A stretch of 64,000 nucleotides of DNA, from contig NW_005198537.1 of assembly GCF_000372725.1 (NCBI RefSeq), positions 593,448 to 657,447 of the forward strand, given 5' to 3'. Under the pieces are notes generated by a model, which saw only the letters and a list, made by a program, of their open reading frames with translations, was not told where the DNA came from and made no database searches. This DNA is from Emiliania huxleyi CCMP1516. Its lineage: Eukaryota > Haptophyta > Isochrysidales > Noelaerhabdaceae. The translations under genes and the position numbers were made by a program. Positions 48,693-59,362 of this stretch are shown in pieces. The number at the start of each line of letters is the position of its first letter. Positions within the stretch are counted from its first letter, which is position 1.

Positions 48693-50598
48693 ATGCCGCG
48701 GAAGCGGGACACGGCGGAGGCGGAGGCCGCGGCTGAGGCAGCGGCGGCGGGATCCAACGACGAGGAGGTCTCGGGCGGCGAGGACGAGGCTGAGGATAGC
48801 GGCGACAGCAGCGACGAGGCGGATCTCGAGATGGCGCAGGCCGACGGAGCCGAGAAGGAGTTGCAGGTCGAGTTTATCTTCACGGACCCGGCGGAGGAGG
48901 ACACGCCGTACGTGCGCTCCCTCCTCGCGGGCGGATCGCTCTGCACCGCGACGGGCGCCGACGCCGCCGGCCTCGCCGCCACGGTCGCCAACCAGGTTGA
49001 GGTTGGTACAATGATCAAGGCAGACGGCGCCCTCTTCGGCTTCCTCTCGGCGGTGCGGCTGAGAGAGATAGAGTCGCCCGGAGAGACCGTGCCTGGCCCC
49101 TTGCCGCGCTCTCCTCCTCTTCTCCCTCTGCCTGTGAGGACCAGCACCCGATAGGGCAGAACCTGACCGGCGCTTGAACCCGCCACACACCATGGCAGAG
49201 AGCATCGGGCACTGAGGCAGCCCAGCGCGCGCGCACACTCCTGCGCGGCCCGTCCGCCGCACGCGCGCCACGCCTTCCCACCACACCGTGCACAATCTTT
49301 AAGCCGTGGCGGCGCGCAGCCAAGACGCCCGCCGCGGCTACGCCTTGTGCAACACTGAGCCGCTCCCCTCAAATCCAGCCGCCGCCGGCCTCTCGAACCG
49401 GGGGCGGCCCTACGCGAGAGCAGACATTCCCTCCTCTCCCCTCGCCCCTCCTCCCCGCCTCTCCTCGCCTCCCCTCCCTCTCACGACCATTCTCGCACCC
49501 TGACCTCCCCCAGCCCCCCGACCCCCACAGGTTAGCCTGCAGAGGCACCGGGCCGACCCGTCCGTCGGAAGGTGGCAACCAGCCCGAGATTGACCGAGAT
49601 TGACCCGAGATGAGTGCCCGAGATGGCCCGAGATGATTGCCCGTCGGTCGGAAGGCGGCGAGCTAGCGGCCGGGGCGCTGGTCCCTGACGCTGCGGAACG
49701 CCGCCTCTCTCTCGCCGCAGGCTGATCAGCTTGCTCGGCTCGGATCGCGTCGAGGACGGCCCGCTGCGGCAACGGCTGGCAGGCATGCACACACACACAC
49801 ACACCCACACACACACACTGGGGTTTGCCCCCCTCCTCACCCCCCCCCCCCCCCCTCCTCCTCCGACAGGCCTGCTCGCTCCGTCCGGAGGCGCCAACGT
49901 CGGCCTCCTCCTCTCGGAGCGGATGGTCCGCTCGCCGCCCATACCCCCACAGTACCCGAACCCATCCCCGACGTCGGCCTCCTCCTCTCGGAGCGGATGG
50001 TATGTTACATTGCATTATGATGTCACATGTCGGCCTCTCCCCTCCCACGCCTCGGCCCCGTCGGTGCAGGTCAACACGCCCGTCCAGCTCGTCCCGCACG
50101 CAGTAGAGTCGCTCCACCTCGACCTCGGCTGGGCGGCCGCAAACGCCTCGCCCGCCGCCGAGCCTGCCCGCGCCTCTGTTGGTTCGCGCGCCCACACGCT
50201 CCTGCTCTCTACAGGCCGAGCCCGCCGCCGAGCGCGCTTCGCTCACTTTCGAGTGGCTCGTTCTGCTCGCGCACGTCACGCTGGACGCGCAGGCGGGCGC
50301 GGAGAGCGGCGGAGCCGGCGGCAGCGGCGGAGCCGGCGGCAGCGGCGGAGGCAGCGGCGGCGGCGGCGGCGGCAAGCGGAGCAAGAAGCAGAAGCGTGCC
50401 GCGGGGTCCTCGCTGTCCTCGCTGCTCGGCCGCGCCTCCTTCGCGCGCGTCGAGGAGGAGCTGCTCGCCGAGGGGGCGGAGGCGGTCTCGCTGGTGCGTG
50501 GCGGGCTGCCGGGCGGTGGCCAGCTGCTGCTGATGCTGCTGCGGCCCGAGGCGCTCGCCGCTGCTGTCCCTGCGATGCGCGCCGTCATGTGCGACTGA
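48693..50598 (+). CDS. BCCIP: BCCIP homologue (BRCA2/CDKN1A-interacting, p21-binding family)
   Basis: Six exons join in phase to about 336 residues: 48693-49052, 49531-49571, 49721-49782, 49870-49925, 50070-50177, 50215-50598. Acidic N-terminus, then the family's hallmark strands: ELQVEFIFTDPAEEDTPYVR, VANQVEVGTMIKADGALFGF, SLLGSDRVEDGPLRQRLAG, GANVGLLLSERM|VNTPVQLVPH, ERASLTFEWLVLLAHVTL, a Gly/Ser/Lys linker, and FARVEEELLAEGAEAVSLV near the end. BCCIP acts in ribosome large-subunit assembly (with RPL23/eIF6) and genome stability. Intron 3 (49783-49869) is GC-AG with AG|GC at both ends. Intron 4 contains a copy of the last 31 bp of its own 5' exon junction. The last intron (37 bp) is suspiciously short; exon 5's end may differ. 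Confidence 0.85.
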
Positions 50599-50769
50599 GC
50601 TCAGACGCGGAGGATGGGGCGGCCCATGGGGACCGTGACGCGTGAGTGACCGTGGGCGCGTGTCGTCGTAGAAGCACGACACTTTGAAGCGTGTGATGTG
50701 GTTGGTACTGTTCGATAGTAAAAAAATCGTAAGCCGTCTTCTCCAACTGTCGTGAGTTTCCCTGAAATA

Positions 50770-51085
50770 CTTGGTCTTGGAGCACTTGGAGTGCAGTTAT
50801 TTCATATCGTTTTGCCGCACCGCCCCACACAGGACCGGGGAGCTAAGAAGCGCACCCTCCCCACGAGTGGAGTTAGCCAGACGGGATTGGGATCGGCATC
50901 GGCGGTTGCTCGACTGATCTCACTCACTCACACGCTCGACGGGTTGCGGGCAAGAGAGCCCTCTATAGCCCTGTGCGCTGTGGGGGGCGCGGTCGCAGGG
51001 CCTCACAGTTAACACGGGTCTCCTAGTGATAGTACCGCGCTCCGGGTTTCCCCTAGCAGCAGAACGCACGCGCTAACTCTCGGTG
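50770..51085 (-). repeat. Dispersed repeat family B, full copy
   Basis: Begins CTTGGAGCACTTGGAGTGCAG and ends with CGGGTTTCCCCTAGCAGCAG, AACGC and CTAACTCTCGG, the same block order as 45735-46015. It ends about 55 bp before the next coding region. Confidence 0.75.
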
Positions 51086-51140
51086 CGCGAAAAAAAACTA
51101 AGAAATGAGAAAACAATGAGCTCATCTGAGTGATTGTGGT

Positions 51141-51813
51141 GTGCCGCTTGCCGCTCATTTCATATACCCTGGCGCCGTGGTTCGCGTGCATGGCCTCAGC
51201 TCTCGCAGCGATCTGAACGGGTGCGAGGCCGAGGTGCTCGACTCTGTTTCTGGTGGGCGCTGTGGCGTCCGCATCGTCGCGAGTGGCGAGCAAGTGCGCG
51301 TGCGGCCAGCAAATCTGCGCGAGCAGCACGATATCCGCCTGACCGACGCGGACGGTATCGTTTACGGATCGGACGAGTTCATGCAGAACAACCGCGTGCC
51401 GGACTTCGCGGCGTTGCTGTACGCAGAAGCCGCTGAGCAGGGTCTGGACGTGTCCCGCCTGGACGTCAAGGTGCCGTCGCTGCTCCCCCCACCGTACTTC
51501 AAGTCCCTGAATTGTGGTTCATTCTTAGGTCGGCCTCTACGTCATCGCCCGCGCCATTCCTCTCGTGAGTCAGAAGCAGTTCCTCAAGCGCATAAATCTG
51601 GAGCTGCTGATCAACCTCACCATCCACGGCACGCCGCACAACGGACGCGACGGCAAGGGACCCGCTCCGAACCGAGTGACGGGCAGCCTCGACGACAAGG
51701 CGATCAGCCTCTATTCGGTGATGCAGATCCTCAACAAGAGCAACCACCCGAACGACCCGCGGGTCGGCAAGCAGCCGCAGCCCTCTTTCGACGGCATCCC
51801 CCGGTCCCGGTGA
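51141..51813 (+). CDS. Hypothetical protein with an SH3-like N-terminal unit, start exon unresolved
   Basis: Two joined exons (to 51470, and 51529-51813). The first encodes YPGAVVRVHGLSSRSDLNGC and EAEVLD...GRCGVRI...GEQVRVRPANL, a small beta-barrel repeat (GL-x-S-R/x-x-D-L-N-G-x-x-A/G-x-V) that algae often place beside MYND or ankyrin units, then DEFMQNNRVPDFAALLYAEA. The second encodes VGLYVIARAIPLVSQKQFLK, HGTPHNGRDGKGPAPNRVTG and DDKAISLYSVMQILNKSNHP, which I cannot assign. No ATG lies in frame at the 5' side before the barrel, so a short first exon is probably upstream near 51116. The intron is 58 bp, GT-AG. Confidence 0.55.
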
Positions 51814-51967
51814 TGCTTAGCGTTGCCGGAGAGCGGAGCGGAGGCCTTGTGAGTGCTGCGGGTGGCTCTCGAAATAGCAACGGCGACCCTGTACTATCTC
51901 CTCAAAACCCACGCAGCTCCGTCACACTCACGCATGTGCTACACACTACGTAATCGCTATCACACTC

Positions 51968-54128
51968 TCAAGTCAAGAGGGCCACCCCGTCGGTGGAGAT
52001 GGTAAAGGAGGGCAGAAAGGAGGGCGGGTCTGTGCCCGGGCTCAGCTCGAGCGGGTCGACGCCGTGGGAAGAGAAATCCCACAGCTTCTTCCACTCCTGC
52101 ATGTGAAAGAAGGCTCCCTGCCGGCAACCATTGTCCAGGACGCGCAGCGTCGTGCGAAAGCGCTGCGCGTAGAACTGCCCGCCTTCGAGCTCGATGCTAA
52201 AGCTAACCGTGTCGCGCTCGCGCTCCGGCGGCTCCGGCAAGCTTGCGCACATGCGGTACTCGACCGGCATCCACTTGCCGCAACCCTCGGACGACACACG
52301 GAGCGGCAGGCGCGTGCCGAGCGCCTCCTGCACGCCGGGTAGACTCGCGCTGCATGGCTGCTGGGAGTGCTTTGCGAGCTCGTCGACCGACACGTGCGCA
52401 TCCGCCGGGCACTGCCAGACCGCACCGCGAATCACGTACACAACCTCCTCCGAGGGGACGGAGAGGCCGACGAACTGTTTGTGTGCCATCTTGATTCGGA
52501 TGCCGGGCATCTGCGCCGCCGCGTGTGAGTAGCAGCCCTCCGCGCTCTGGAAGCGCTTGGGGTAGGACTTCATGCCCTTTGACTCCATCCGTCGCACCCA
52601 GGCCACCTTGAGCAGCAGCTCCTTTTGCAGCTCGGAGCCGAGGTGCGGGCAGCCCTTCCACAGCGTCAAGATGTCGCGCGCGTTACGGTGCACCTGCAGC
52701 GAGGTGTGAGAGGGGTCGCGCAGGGGGTGCGGAATAGCGCGAAATGGGGAGAGGAGACGGAGGGAGGGGATGCGCGCGCCGTCCACTGACCGCGGAGGTA
52801 GAGAGCGTCGACGTCGCCCCACGAGTAGGTGACGATGTCGTGCTCAGCGAGCTCGGTGCGCTCGATGAAGAGGGGCAAGTTGCCGGCGACCATGTCGAGG
52901 TCGCAGTACCTAGCCGAGGTCGCCAAGCCACGTCAGAGGGCGGAGGTGCCTCGCCCGCCCCCCGGTTGCGCGTACCCCCAATGCGAATAGTCGCCCAAGT
53001 ACTGCTCAAAAATCGTGCCGAAGGCGGGCTTGTACTCGGCGACCAGCCGCGGCCACTTGTCGAGCATGAAGCGGAGGGAGCGGATAAGCAGCGATGCGTT
53101 GCGGACGGGCATACCTAGCTCGTCGCCGAGGCGGAGCCCGATGAGCTGCGACAGGCCACCGACGCCGAGGTCGATGAAGCGGACCTATCGGCGCATCGGT
53201 AACGAGCGTCCTGGGGGCGACATCGCTGACGCGCAGCAGCACGGCCGGAGGGCATGACGTTATCAGGCAGGTGCTCTGGCGGCTCAATCATCTCGTGAAA
53301 GACGAGGAAGTCGGCGAGGTACGACGAACGGCGCGCGGACGCCACAAAGTAGGTGATCCACGGCGGCATATCGGTGACCCACGGCACCACCATCGCGAGC
53401 CGGAAGGTTGGATGGCGCGCACCGCACGGCTCGACCGGCGTCAGCTCCGGTGATCCCTCCGGGCTCACGCCACGCCTGCTCCCCTGCGCCTGGAGCGCGT
53501 CCACCTGCTCGATCAGCTTGGGCAGAGAGCGCGCCCTGTGCCTTCGCCGGGTGCTGTTGCCCAGCCGGAGCAGGCCGTCGCTGCCCGACCTTCGGTCGCG
53601 CACGAGCGTGCTGCCTCCGCCATCGGAGGCCTGCGCCTCGCCCAGGCCCCCGCTCCAGTCGGCGTGAATGACGATGTGATCATGGTCCACCATGTCGGCC
53701 ACCGCCAGGATCGCCTCCCCCGATGAGTCGGTGACCGTCCTGATCGGCCCGCACTGCAGCCGGTCGCGCACGCCGGCGAGAAACGTGCCCCAGACAGTGT
53801 ACTCGTCAAGCACGTACCGCGCGCGCCTCGAGCTTCCCGCCAGTGCTAGGTGCACGATCTTGGTGCCCAACTCATATGGCCCCGTCTCATCGGTGCTGTG
53901 GGTGTCAGGAGGGAGCAACACAAAGAACAGGAGCGTGCCCAAAGGCCCGCAAAGGAAGAGGATGAGCAGCAGCCAATAGCCGTGCCTAGTAGTGCCGGGG
54001 TGGTGGTGACATGCCTGGGTGTCCGTCCGCTTGGCCATTGTGGCTCGATGCGACACGGAGGCTGCGGAGGCCGCAGACCCGGCAGCAGCAATCATTCGAG
54101 CGTGTGTGCGACTCTTCATATACTTCAT
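51968..54128 (-). CDS. Type II membrane protein, DUF6625-like glycan-associated family
   Basis: Exons 53259-54128, 52976-53184, 52780-52909 and 51968-52693 join in phase to 644 residues. A short cytosolic N-terminus, a membrane anchor at residues 51-72 (YWLLLILFLCGPLGTLLFFV), a linker, then RLAMVVPWVTDMPPWITYFV...SYLADFLVFHE, VRFIDLG...LIGLRLGDELG, KPAFGTIFEQYLGDYSHWG|YCDLDMVAGNLP, EHDIVTYSWGDVDALYLRGQ|W and VHRNARDILTLWKGCP. The S-H-W-G-Y-C-D-L-D and L-R-G-Q-(F/W)-T-x-H-R-N blocks are those of the DUF6625 group of putative glycosyltransferase-like proteins; family name is from memory. Golgi location is inferred. Intron 3 is GC-AG. Confidence 0.7.
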
Positions 54129-54854
54129 CCGAGCTCATTCGCGTGACGCACATGGGTCATGCTAACCATGCTGGTGTTTTACAATCATGGCGCCTGTTGT
54201 TCTGAAGAGCGGAGCGCGTCCTCGCGCGGTCCTTCCCCTTGCCAGCCTGTGAGCGAGCCGTGTCGGCGTTGCGGCTGCGACGCCGCTCCGAGCTCTCTGA
54301 ACCAGACACGGAGCCACGTCGAACAGCTCCACGGCCCAGCGATGCCTCAATGTCGCGCATCGCATGGCATTCGTCTAATGGATGAGAGCGTGCCGGCATG
54401 CGATCTTGATCAGGCTTAGGCGCATGTCGGCCGTCTCACTTTGAGGCGAGCGGTGGACCCGCGACGCCCCTTTGGGTCAACGGCGCGTCGGGATGGCGGC
54501 GGGCACTTTAACATGCCCCCGTAAAAAAGAATTCGCTGGTCGCGGCGAGGGAACGCCTTAGGCAGGGCTGGGCGCACACCACAAAAGTACTAAGTAAGAA
54601 AAAGTTATGACTGAAAAAATCGGTGTCGCAAGACCCCAACGCAAACCCTGTGCAGTCCACCTCCGGGTACTCGTCGCCACTACAGGGACCCGCGCTAAGA
54701 ATAAAATAAAACTTTTTGGGACGGCCCCCCCACTTGTGCGACCGATTGTCAACACGTATCGCCTCAGGGGGGGACGACGGCAGGCTGCGGTGGAAGCAGC
54801 TGGAGAACACGCGCGGGGAGGGCGGGGCGATCGGCCGATTGTGGTCATAACACT
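54129..54854. other. Intergenic, no gene recognised
   Basis: Divergent starts flank it (54128 minus, 54855 plus). No repeat shared with the window was found. Confidence 0.4.
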
Positions 54855-55736
54855 ATGTTCCGCTTGGACAAGTTCGGGCGGGTAGTGGGACGGATGAGTC
54901 GGACTCGGCTCGAGGCGGTGGCGGCGGTAGCGGCGGCGGAGCAGCTACATCTTTCCACATCCAATGCATCCAATGCTCGGAAATCGGTCAAGACCCCGGT
55001 GGGACCCGCCGGCCTGGTGGTGCATGTTCCGAGCTACGTGCTTGACCCGGAGGCATTCGAACGCGCGGTGGCAGACGGCACCTCCAGGGTGGGCGATATT
55101 GTGTGGCCAAGTTCTGTGGCGCTCGCCGAGCTGCTCGCAACCGGCGGGCCTCGCTTGGCTCGGCTGGGGCTCGACTTTAGAGACAAACGAGTGCTTGAGC
55201 TCGGCTCAGGGCTCGGTCTCGCGGGAATGTCAGTGGCTATGAGCGCGGCTCCCTCATCGGTGACGCTAACGGACCACGACTTGGAGGCGTTGATGCTGGC
55301 GGAGCAATCGGCAAAGGAGAACGGGTTGGCGAAAGTGTCGGCACGACCGCTTGGTGCGTTAAATGCCTCCCGCAGCCCGTCGATTCCCCGTCGTGAGCCA
55401 TCTTCCCTCCTCTAATCCGGTTCAGATTGGCAGCAGCCCGAGCAGTGGCCGGCAGCGACCGAGTTCGACGCGGTCCTCGCCACCGATGTGCTATACCACG
55501 GCACTGAGCACGGCCCTCTGGTGGCCTTTTTGCAGCACGCGTTGCTCGCCAACGATGCCGGAGGCAGCGGGGACAAGGAGCCGTTCGCGGTGTTTATCGA
55601 ACCGGTGCATCACGAACGTGTCACCGCCACCGACGGGCAGCAGTTTGAGGCCGTGGCACGTGATGCTGGGCTCGTGGTCGAGGTGACCGCGCTGCCGGGC
55701 CCACGGCCAATGCAGTTGATCCGTGTCACCGCCTAA
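54855..55736 (+). CDS. METTL21-type (MTF16) protein methyltransferase
   Basis: Two exons (54855-55353, 55426-55736) give 269 residues. Features in order: GDIVWPSSVALAELLA (W-P of the family's motif), DKRVLELGSGLGLAGMSVAM (SAM-binding motif I), SSVTLTDHDLEALMLAEQSA (motif post I, acidic D-x-D), RPL|DWQQPEQWPAATEFDAVL, ATDVLYHG (the D/S-D-V-x-Y catalytic-site block), FIEPVHHERV. This is a compact version of the family that methylates lysine on chaperones, eEF1A or eEF2. It is a stand-alone relative of the methyltransferase half of the 21986-24255 fusion. The target is not predictable. The intron is 72 bp, GT-AG. Confidence 0.85.
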
Positions 55737-56401
55737 CCATCGGTGGACGATATGGCGCGCATATGCCGGACAAGTCTGGGTATACGGTTAATTTTATTAG
55801 GTTTTACTATTATAGGTACCTTCTCGTAGCGCGTGCAAAGAGCGTCCAGCGCTTTTTTCGAGAGTTTTCGTCTCAGAGCGCGGGGGCGGGGAGCGGGGCA
55901 TCTAAACAACACAGGCCCTGACAGGGTGGAACCGTGGCGCAGCGAGGCTCACGCACACAATCGCGTTTTCTCTCTCACATCGGCGAAGCGTGATGATTGT
56001 GGCGAGCGGTGAGATGTACCTTACCCACAAGGAAAACACGGATGGCTCTCTCTGACTGCGATGTCACACGAACAACGTCACTCCCACGACACGGAGCCCT
56101 CCTGCCACCTGCGTCCTGGTCCCCTGGACCCCTGCCGCCTGCGACACTCCATGGCGGAGAAATTTCTTTTTTGTTTAAACGCGCCAATTTCTGCAATAAC
56201 TAATTCGGAATTCCGTTTTCCGAATTACACGCTCAGGCCTGAGCCTGTGGCGTGTGTTTGGAGTGTGTAGACAGAGTATTCTTTTTTGTTAATTGATAAT
56301 TCTTTTGTTTGTCCGTTTCGTGCGGCGAGCGGTCCCGATTTAAATATTAAAACGATCAAACGCAAAGAAAGCTATATACAATACTTCGTAAACGCTGTGC
56401 G
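55737..56401. other. Intergenic, A/T-richer
   Basis: One of the few AT-rich stretches (56160-56400), downstream of two convergent stop codons. No gene recognised. Confidence 0.5.
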
Positions 56402-58408
56402 CTACCCGCTCGCCGCCGCCGCAGCCTGCTCGCACCCGCAAAGGCGCGCAGTGGCCTCGTGCTTCCCGACGCACGAGACGGGCCCGCTCGTCTTGAGGCA
56501 CCGCTTGGGCCCCCACTTCTCCGCCGCGTCAGGCACGACCTCGGCGGGTTGGTCCGTGCCCTCGGACGCCTCGCAGCCCGCCGCGCAAGCAAAATGCGCT
56601 TTGAGGCTCTCGCAATTGTTGAGCGCGCGCAACCCCTGAAGCGAGCAAGCAAACCCCTCCCGCAGACACGCGTCGTCGCACGACTCGGACCGCCTAGGGG
56701 GGGGGGGGGGGGGCGTCGAGTCGCGCCGAAAGCTGTCAAATCGCGTCGCCGCAGCGGCTCGGCGCGCCGCGCAACCACCGCGCGCGTGTCGCGGGCGGCC
56801 GGCAACGCCTTGACCTCCACACCGCCCGCGCGCCCCGCGCCATCCTGAGCGCCATCCTGCTGCGGCCCTCTGCCTCCGACGGCCGCCACGTCGAACGCAG
56901 GCGCGGCGTCGGCGGTGGTGTCGTCGCCCGCCGCCGCTGCCGCCGCTAGCCACCTCGCAACCTCGCCGGCGTCGTGCGAGGCGGTGGCGGCCGCCGCCGG
57001 TTTGAGGGGCGCCTGAGGAGGGAATGGCGGATCAGCGGACGAGCGTCGTTGTCTCCGTCTCCGGATCTCGAGCGGCGCCGGGGTCCAAGCGGCAGCGGAC
57101 CACGCCAGCCGCGGCGGGGATCCCGCGGCGCCCCCGTCCGGCGCACTGAAGAGGGGCGCCCCCGCTCTGGCCGCCTGATCTCGGGACAAGCTCGCTCAAA
57201 TCTCGGGACAAACTCGCTCAAATCTCGGCAGGGACTGTTCATGCGGAGTGGGCCGCGGGCTGGCCACCTCTGTGCACGGCCAGACGTCGTCGTGCGGGCA
57301 CGCCTACCCAGTGAACGAAGGGGTGGAGGAGGCGCCTCCTCCGCCACCGGACGCCGTCGTGCAGCAGAGGCCTTCTCGTCGAAGACCTCGGCGGGCAGGA
57401 GCCAATCGTACCTATCGGGCGGTCCGAGACCTGCTCCGAGACTGCGCTAAAGAGGCTCGTCGAGGAGGCCTTGGCGCGGAGAAGCGAGTTGCGCACCAGC
57501 GAGTTGATGGAGGCGAATCTCGGCGAATCTCGGCGAATCTCACATCAGCGAGTAGCAGCCGGGCGTGAAGCGCGTCTTCGGCTGGTTGAGCGTCGACAGC
57601 GCCCCGATGTGGTAGAAGAGGTTGTGACGAAACACGCGGTAGCTGCGCCCCGCCGCATACGCCTTTGTGTCTGGCCGCTCGCCCGAGAACCACTCGAAGA
57701 GCAGGTGGTCGGGTGGGCGGCGCCACGGGTGGGACTCGAGGTGTCGCCGCAGGGAGCGCAGATCCGCGCCCCCGCGCACCACCACCCCGTTGAACCCATA
57801 CGAGACGCGCAGCGCGAGCCAGTCCTCGTCGTAGGCGTACGCCTTGTCGATCAGGTACTGAAGCGCGAGCAGCGCACTCGGGCAGACCAGCCAGTCGTCC
57901 TCCATCAGCAGCACGTGATCGGCGGGCGGCATCGCAAGCAGCGCCTCGAGGCCACCCACCAGGTCGCAGGTCTGACGAAAGACGGGCTCCTTCGCCACGT
58001 CGCCCTTGACCTTCGGCGTCGCCCTGCAGGCCCGCGCCGCCGCCGCCTCCTTCTCCACGAACACGACACGGCCGCCATACAGCTGCTTCGCGCGCAAGAG
58101 CACCGAGTGCGCCTCTGGTGGAGCGTGGTTGTTGACGACGACAATCTCGATCGAGGACCGCAGCGGGTCCGAGACACGAGCCGGATGCGTCTGCAGCAGC
58201 GCCCGCAGAGCGTGCAGCAAATACTCTGCGCCCGAGGAGCGGCCGACCGACATCAGAGCGATGCGCAGCCACGGGCGCGGCGACGGCGCCGCACCGCCGA
58301 CCAGGCGATCCGCGCCATCCTCAGTCCGCACTAGCTGTGATATTAGCGCCGTGTTGCGGTCCGCGAGAGCCACTAGGCTGCTCGCCACCTGGGAGGACGG
58401 CCGCATCC

Positions 58409-58456
<48 letters not shown>

Positions 58457-58571
58457 CGGGCTCGCGAATCAGCAGCAGCATGCAGAGCAGCAGCAGCAGG
58501 AAAAGTGTGGCGAGTAGCCGCAGATTTGGCCCTGGCGGCGAGCCCGGGCGCCGTTTGCCGCCGTCGAGCAT
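56402..58571 (-). CDS. Type II MGAT4-like glycosyltransferase with MGAT5-like Cys-rich tail
   Basis: Exons 57544-58571, 57372-57411, 57268-57303, 57174 to an unresolved point, then one reaching the stop at 56402. A membrane anchor lies at residues 17-35 (LRLLATLFLLLLLCMLLLI) followed by poly-Gly. The catalytic region has IALMSVGRSSGAEYLLHALR, IEIVVVNNHAP, FRQTCDLVGGLEALL and LLMEDDWLVC (D-x-D type), then FTPGCYSLM|YDWLLPAEVFDEK|ACPHDDVWPCTE. The end encodes SCDDACLREGFACS...NNCESLKAHFAC...CLKTSGPVSC...RLCGCE, the Cys-rich pattern of MGAT5 C-termini. The join between the two parts crosses a C homopolymer (56696-56713) and cannot be fixed, so two genes remain possible. The ATG at 58571 is used because upstream codons lie in a family B repeat. 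Intron 57304-57371 is GC-AG. Confidence 0.7.
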
Positions 58572-58621
58572 GTGCGTTCGATGGCGCTGTCCTGAGTTGG
58601 CGAGGCAAAGAAGATTTTTTT

Positions 58622-58795
58622 CTGTGTTTACTTTACGGCCCTTTCCCTGCGAACGCGCACCCCTCCTAGGGGTCAAGGCTCTCTAGCCCGTAGCCCGATA
58701 CCGACCATCCGGCTCGCTGGGTGCGCTTCTCAGCTCCCTGGCCCTGGATGTGAGGTTAATGACTGCACTCCAAGTGCTCCAAGTGGCAAGTGCTC
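58622..58795 (+). repeat. Dispersed repeat family B copy
   Basis: TGTTTACTTTACGGCCCTTT, CCCTGCGAACGCGCACCCCT, CGCTGGGTGCGCTTCTCAGC and GCACTCCAAGTGCTCCAAG. It begins 51 bp upstream of the minus-strand glycosyltransferase start. Confidence 0.85.
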
Positions 58796-58830
58796 TGTTA
58801 GGCACGGGGGGAAGAATTGAAACTGCAACG

Positions 58831-58935
58831 ATGCATGCGAGCAGCACGAACGGCTGCGATTCAGCGATCGCGCCGCTGAGCGTTCAGGTCGAGCTCGGCG
58901 AGCTGAGCAAGATCATCCAGCAGCGCGACAGCTGA
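58831..58935 (+). CDS. Possible short protein or orphan exon
   Basis: The frame MHASSTNGCDSAIAPLSVQV...LGELSKIIQQRDS reads like ordered helical protein, in contrast to its surroundings, but is only 34 codons from this ATG. It could be the tail of a gene interrupted by the family B insertion. Nothing further can be said. Confidence 0.25.
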   Translation: MHASSTNGCDSAIAPLSVQVELGELSKIIQQRDS

Positions 58936-59194
58936 ATTTGTCCCCATGGATGTTCATCAACGGGCGTAAAACTTCGCTCCGGTCGCCGCGTTCTGTGCAC
59001 CTCCGCCTGGAGGCGAAATGGAACCGGCGAGCAAGATTATCCGTCCCCGAAAAGGCGCCCCGGCGGCGGCTGAAAAGGCGGAGGTGCCGGAAAAGAGCGA
59101 GGACAGTCATCAAGTCATCATCAGTCACGACGCGGGTGGGCGGGTCGGTGTGGGTGGCCCGGCCGCTTAGAGGACACGCAGACAAACATCAGAA

Positions 59195-59300
59195 AGTAAG
59201 TAGAAGGCGAGAGAAAGAAAAAATTCCATACCCCAAGCTAGGGCTGGGTCGAGGACAGACACGCACGTCCCCACCTGTGCAGGATTTGGAAAAAGAAGGA
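59195..59300 (+). repeat. Dispersed repeat family C, copy 3
   Basis: GAGAGAAAGAAAAAATTCC, AGGGCTGGGTCGAGGACAG and GCAGGATTTGGAAAAAGAAGG, in the order seen at 42842 and 48255. It ends 63 bp before the antenna-protein start. Confidence 0.65.
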
Positions 59301-59362
59301 ACTTTTCGTCCCTTTCTTCGAACAGGCCAGGAAAGTGTAGGGCTTTCCTGTCACGTCCGAAT

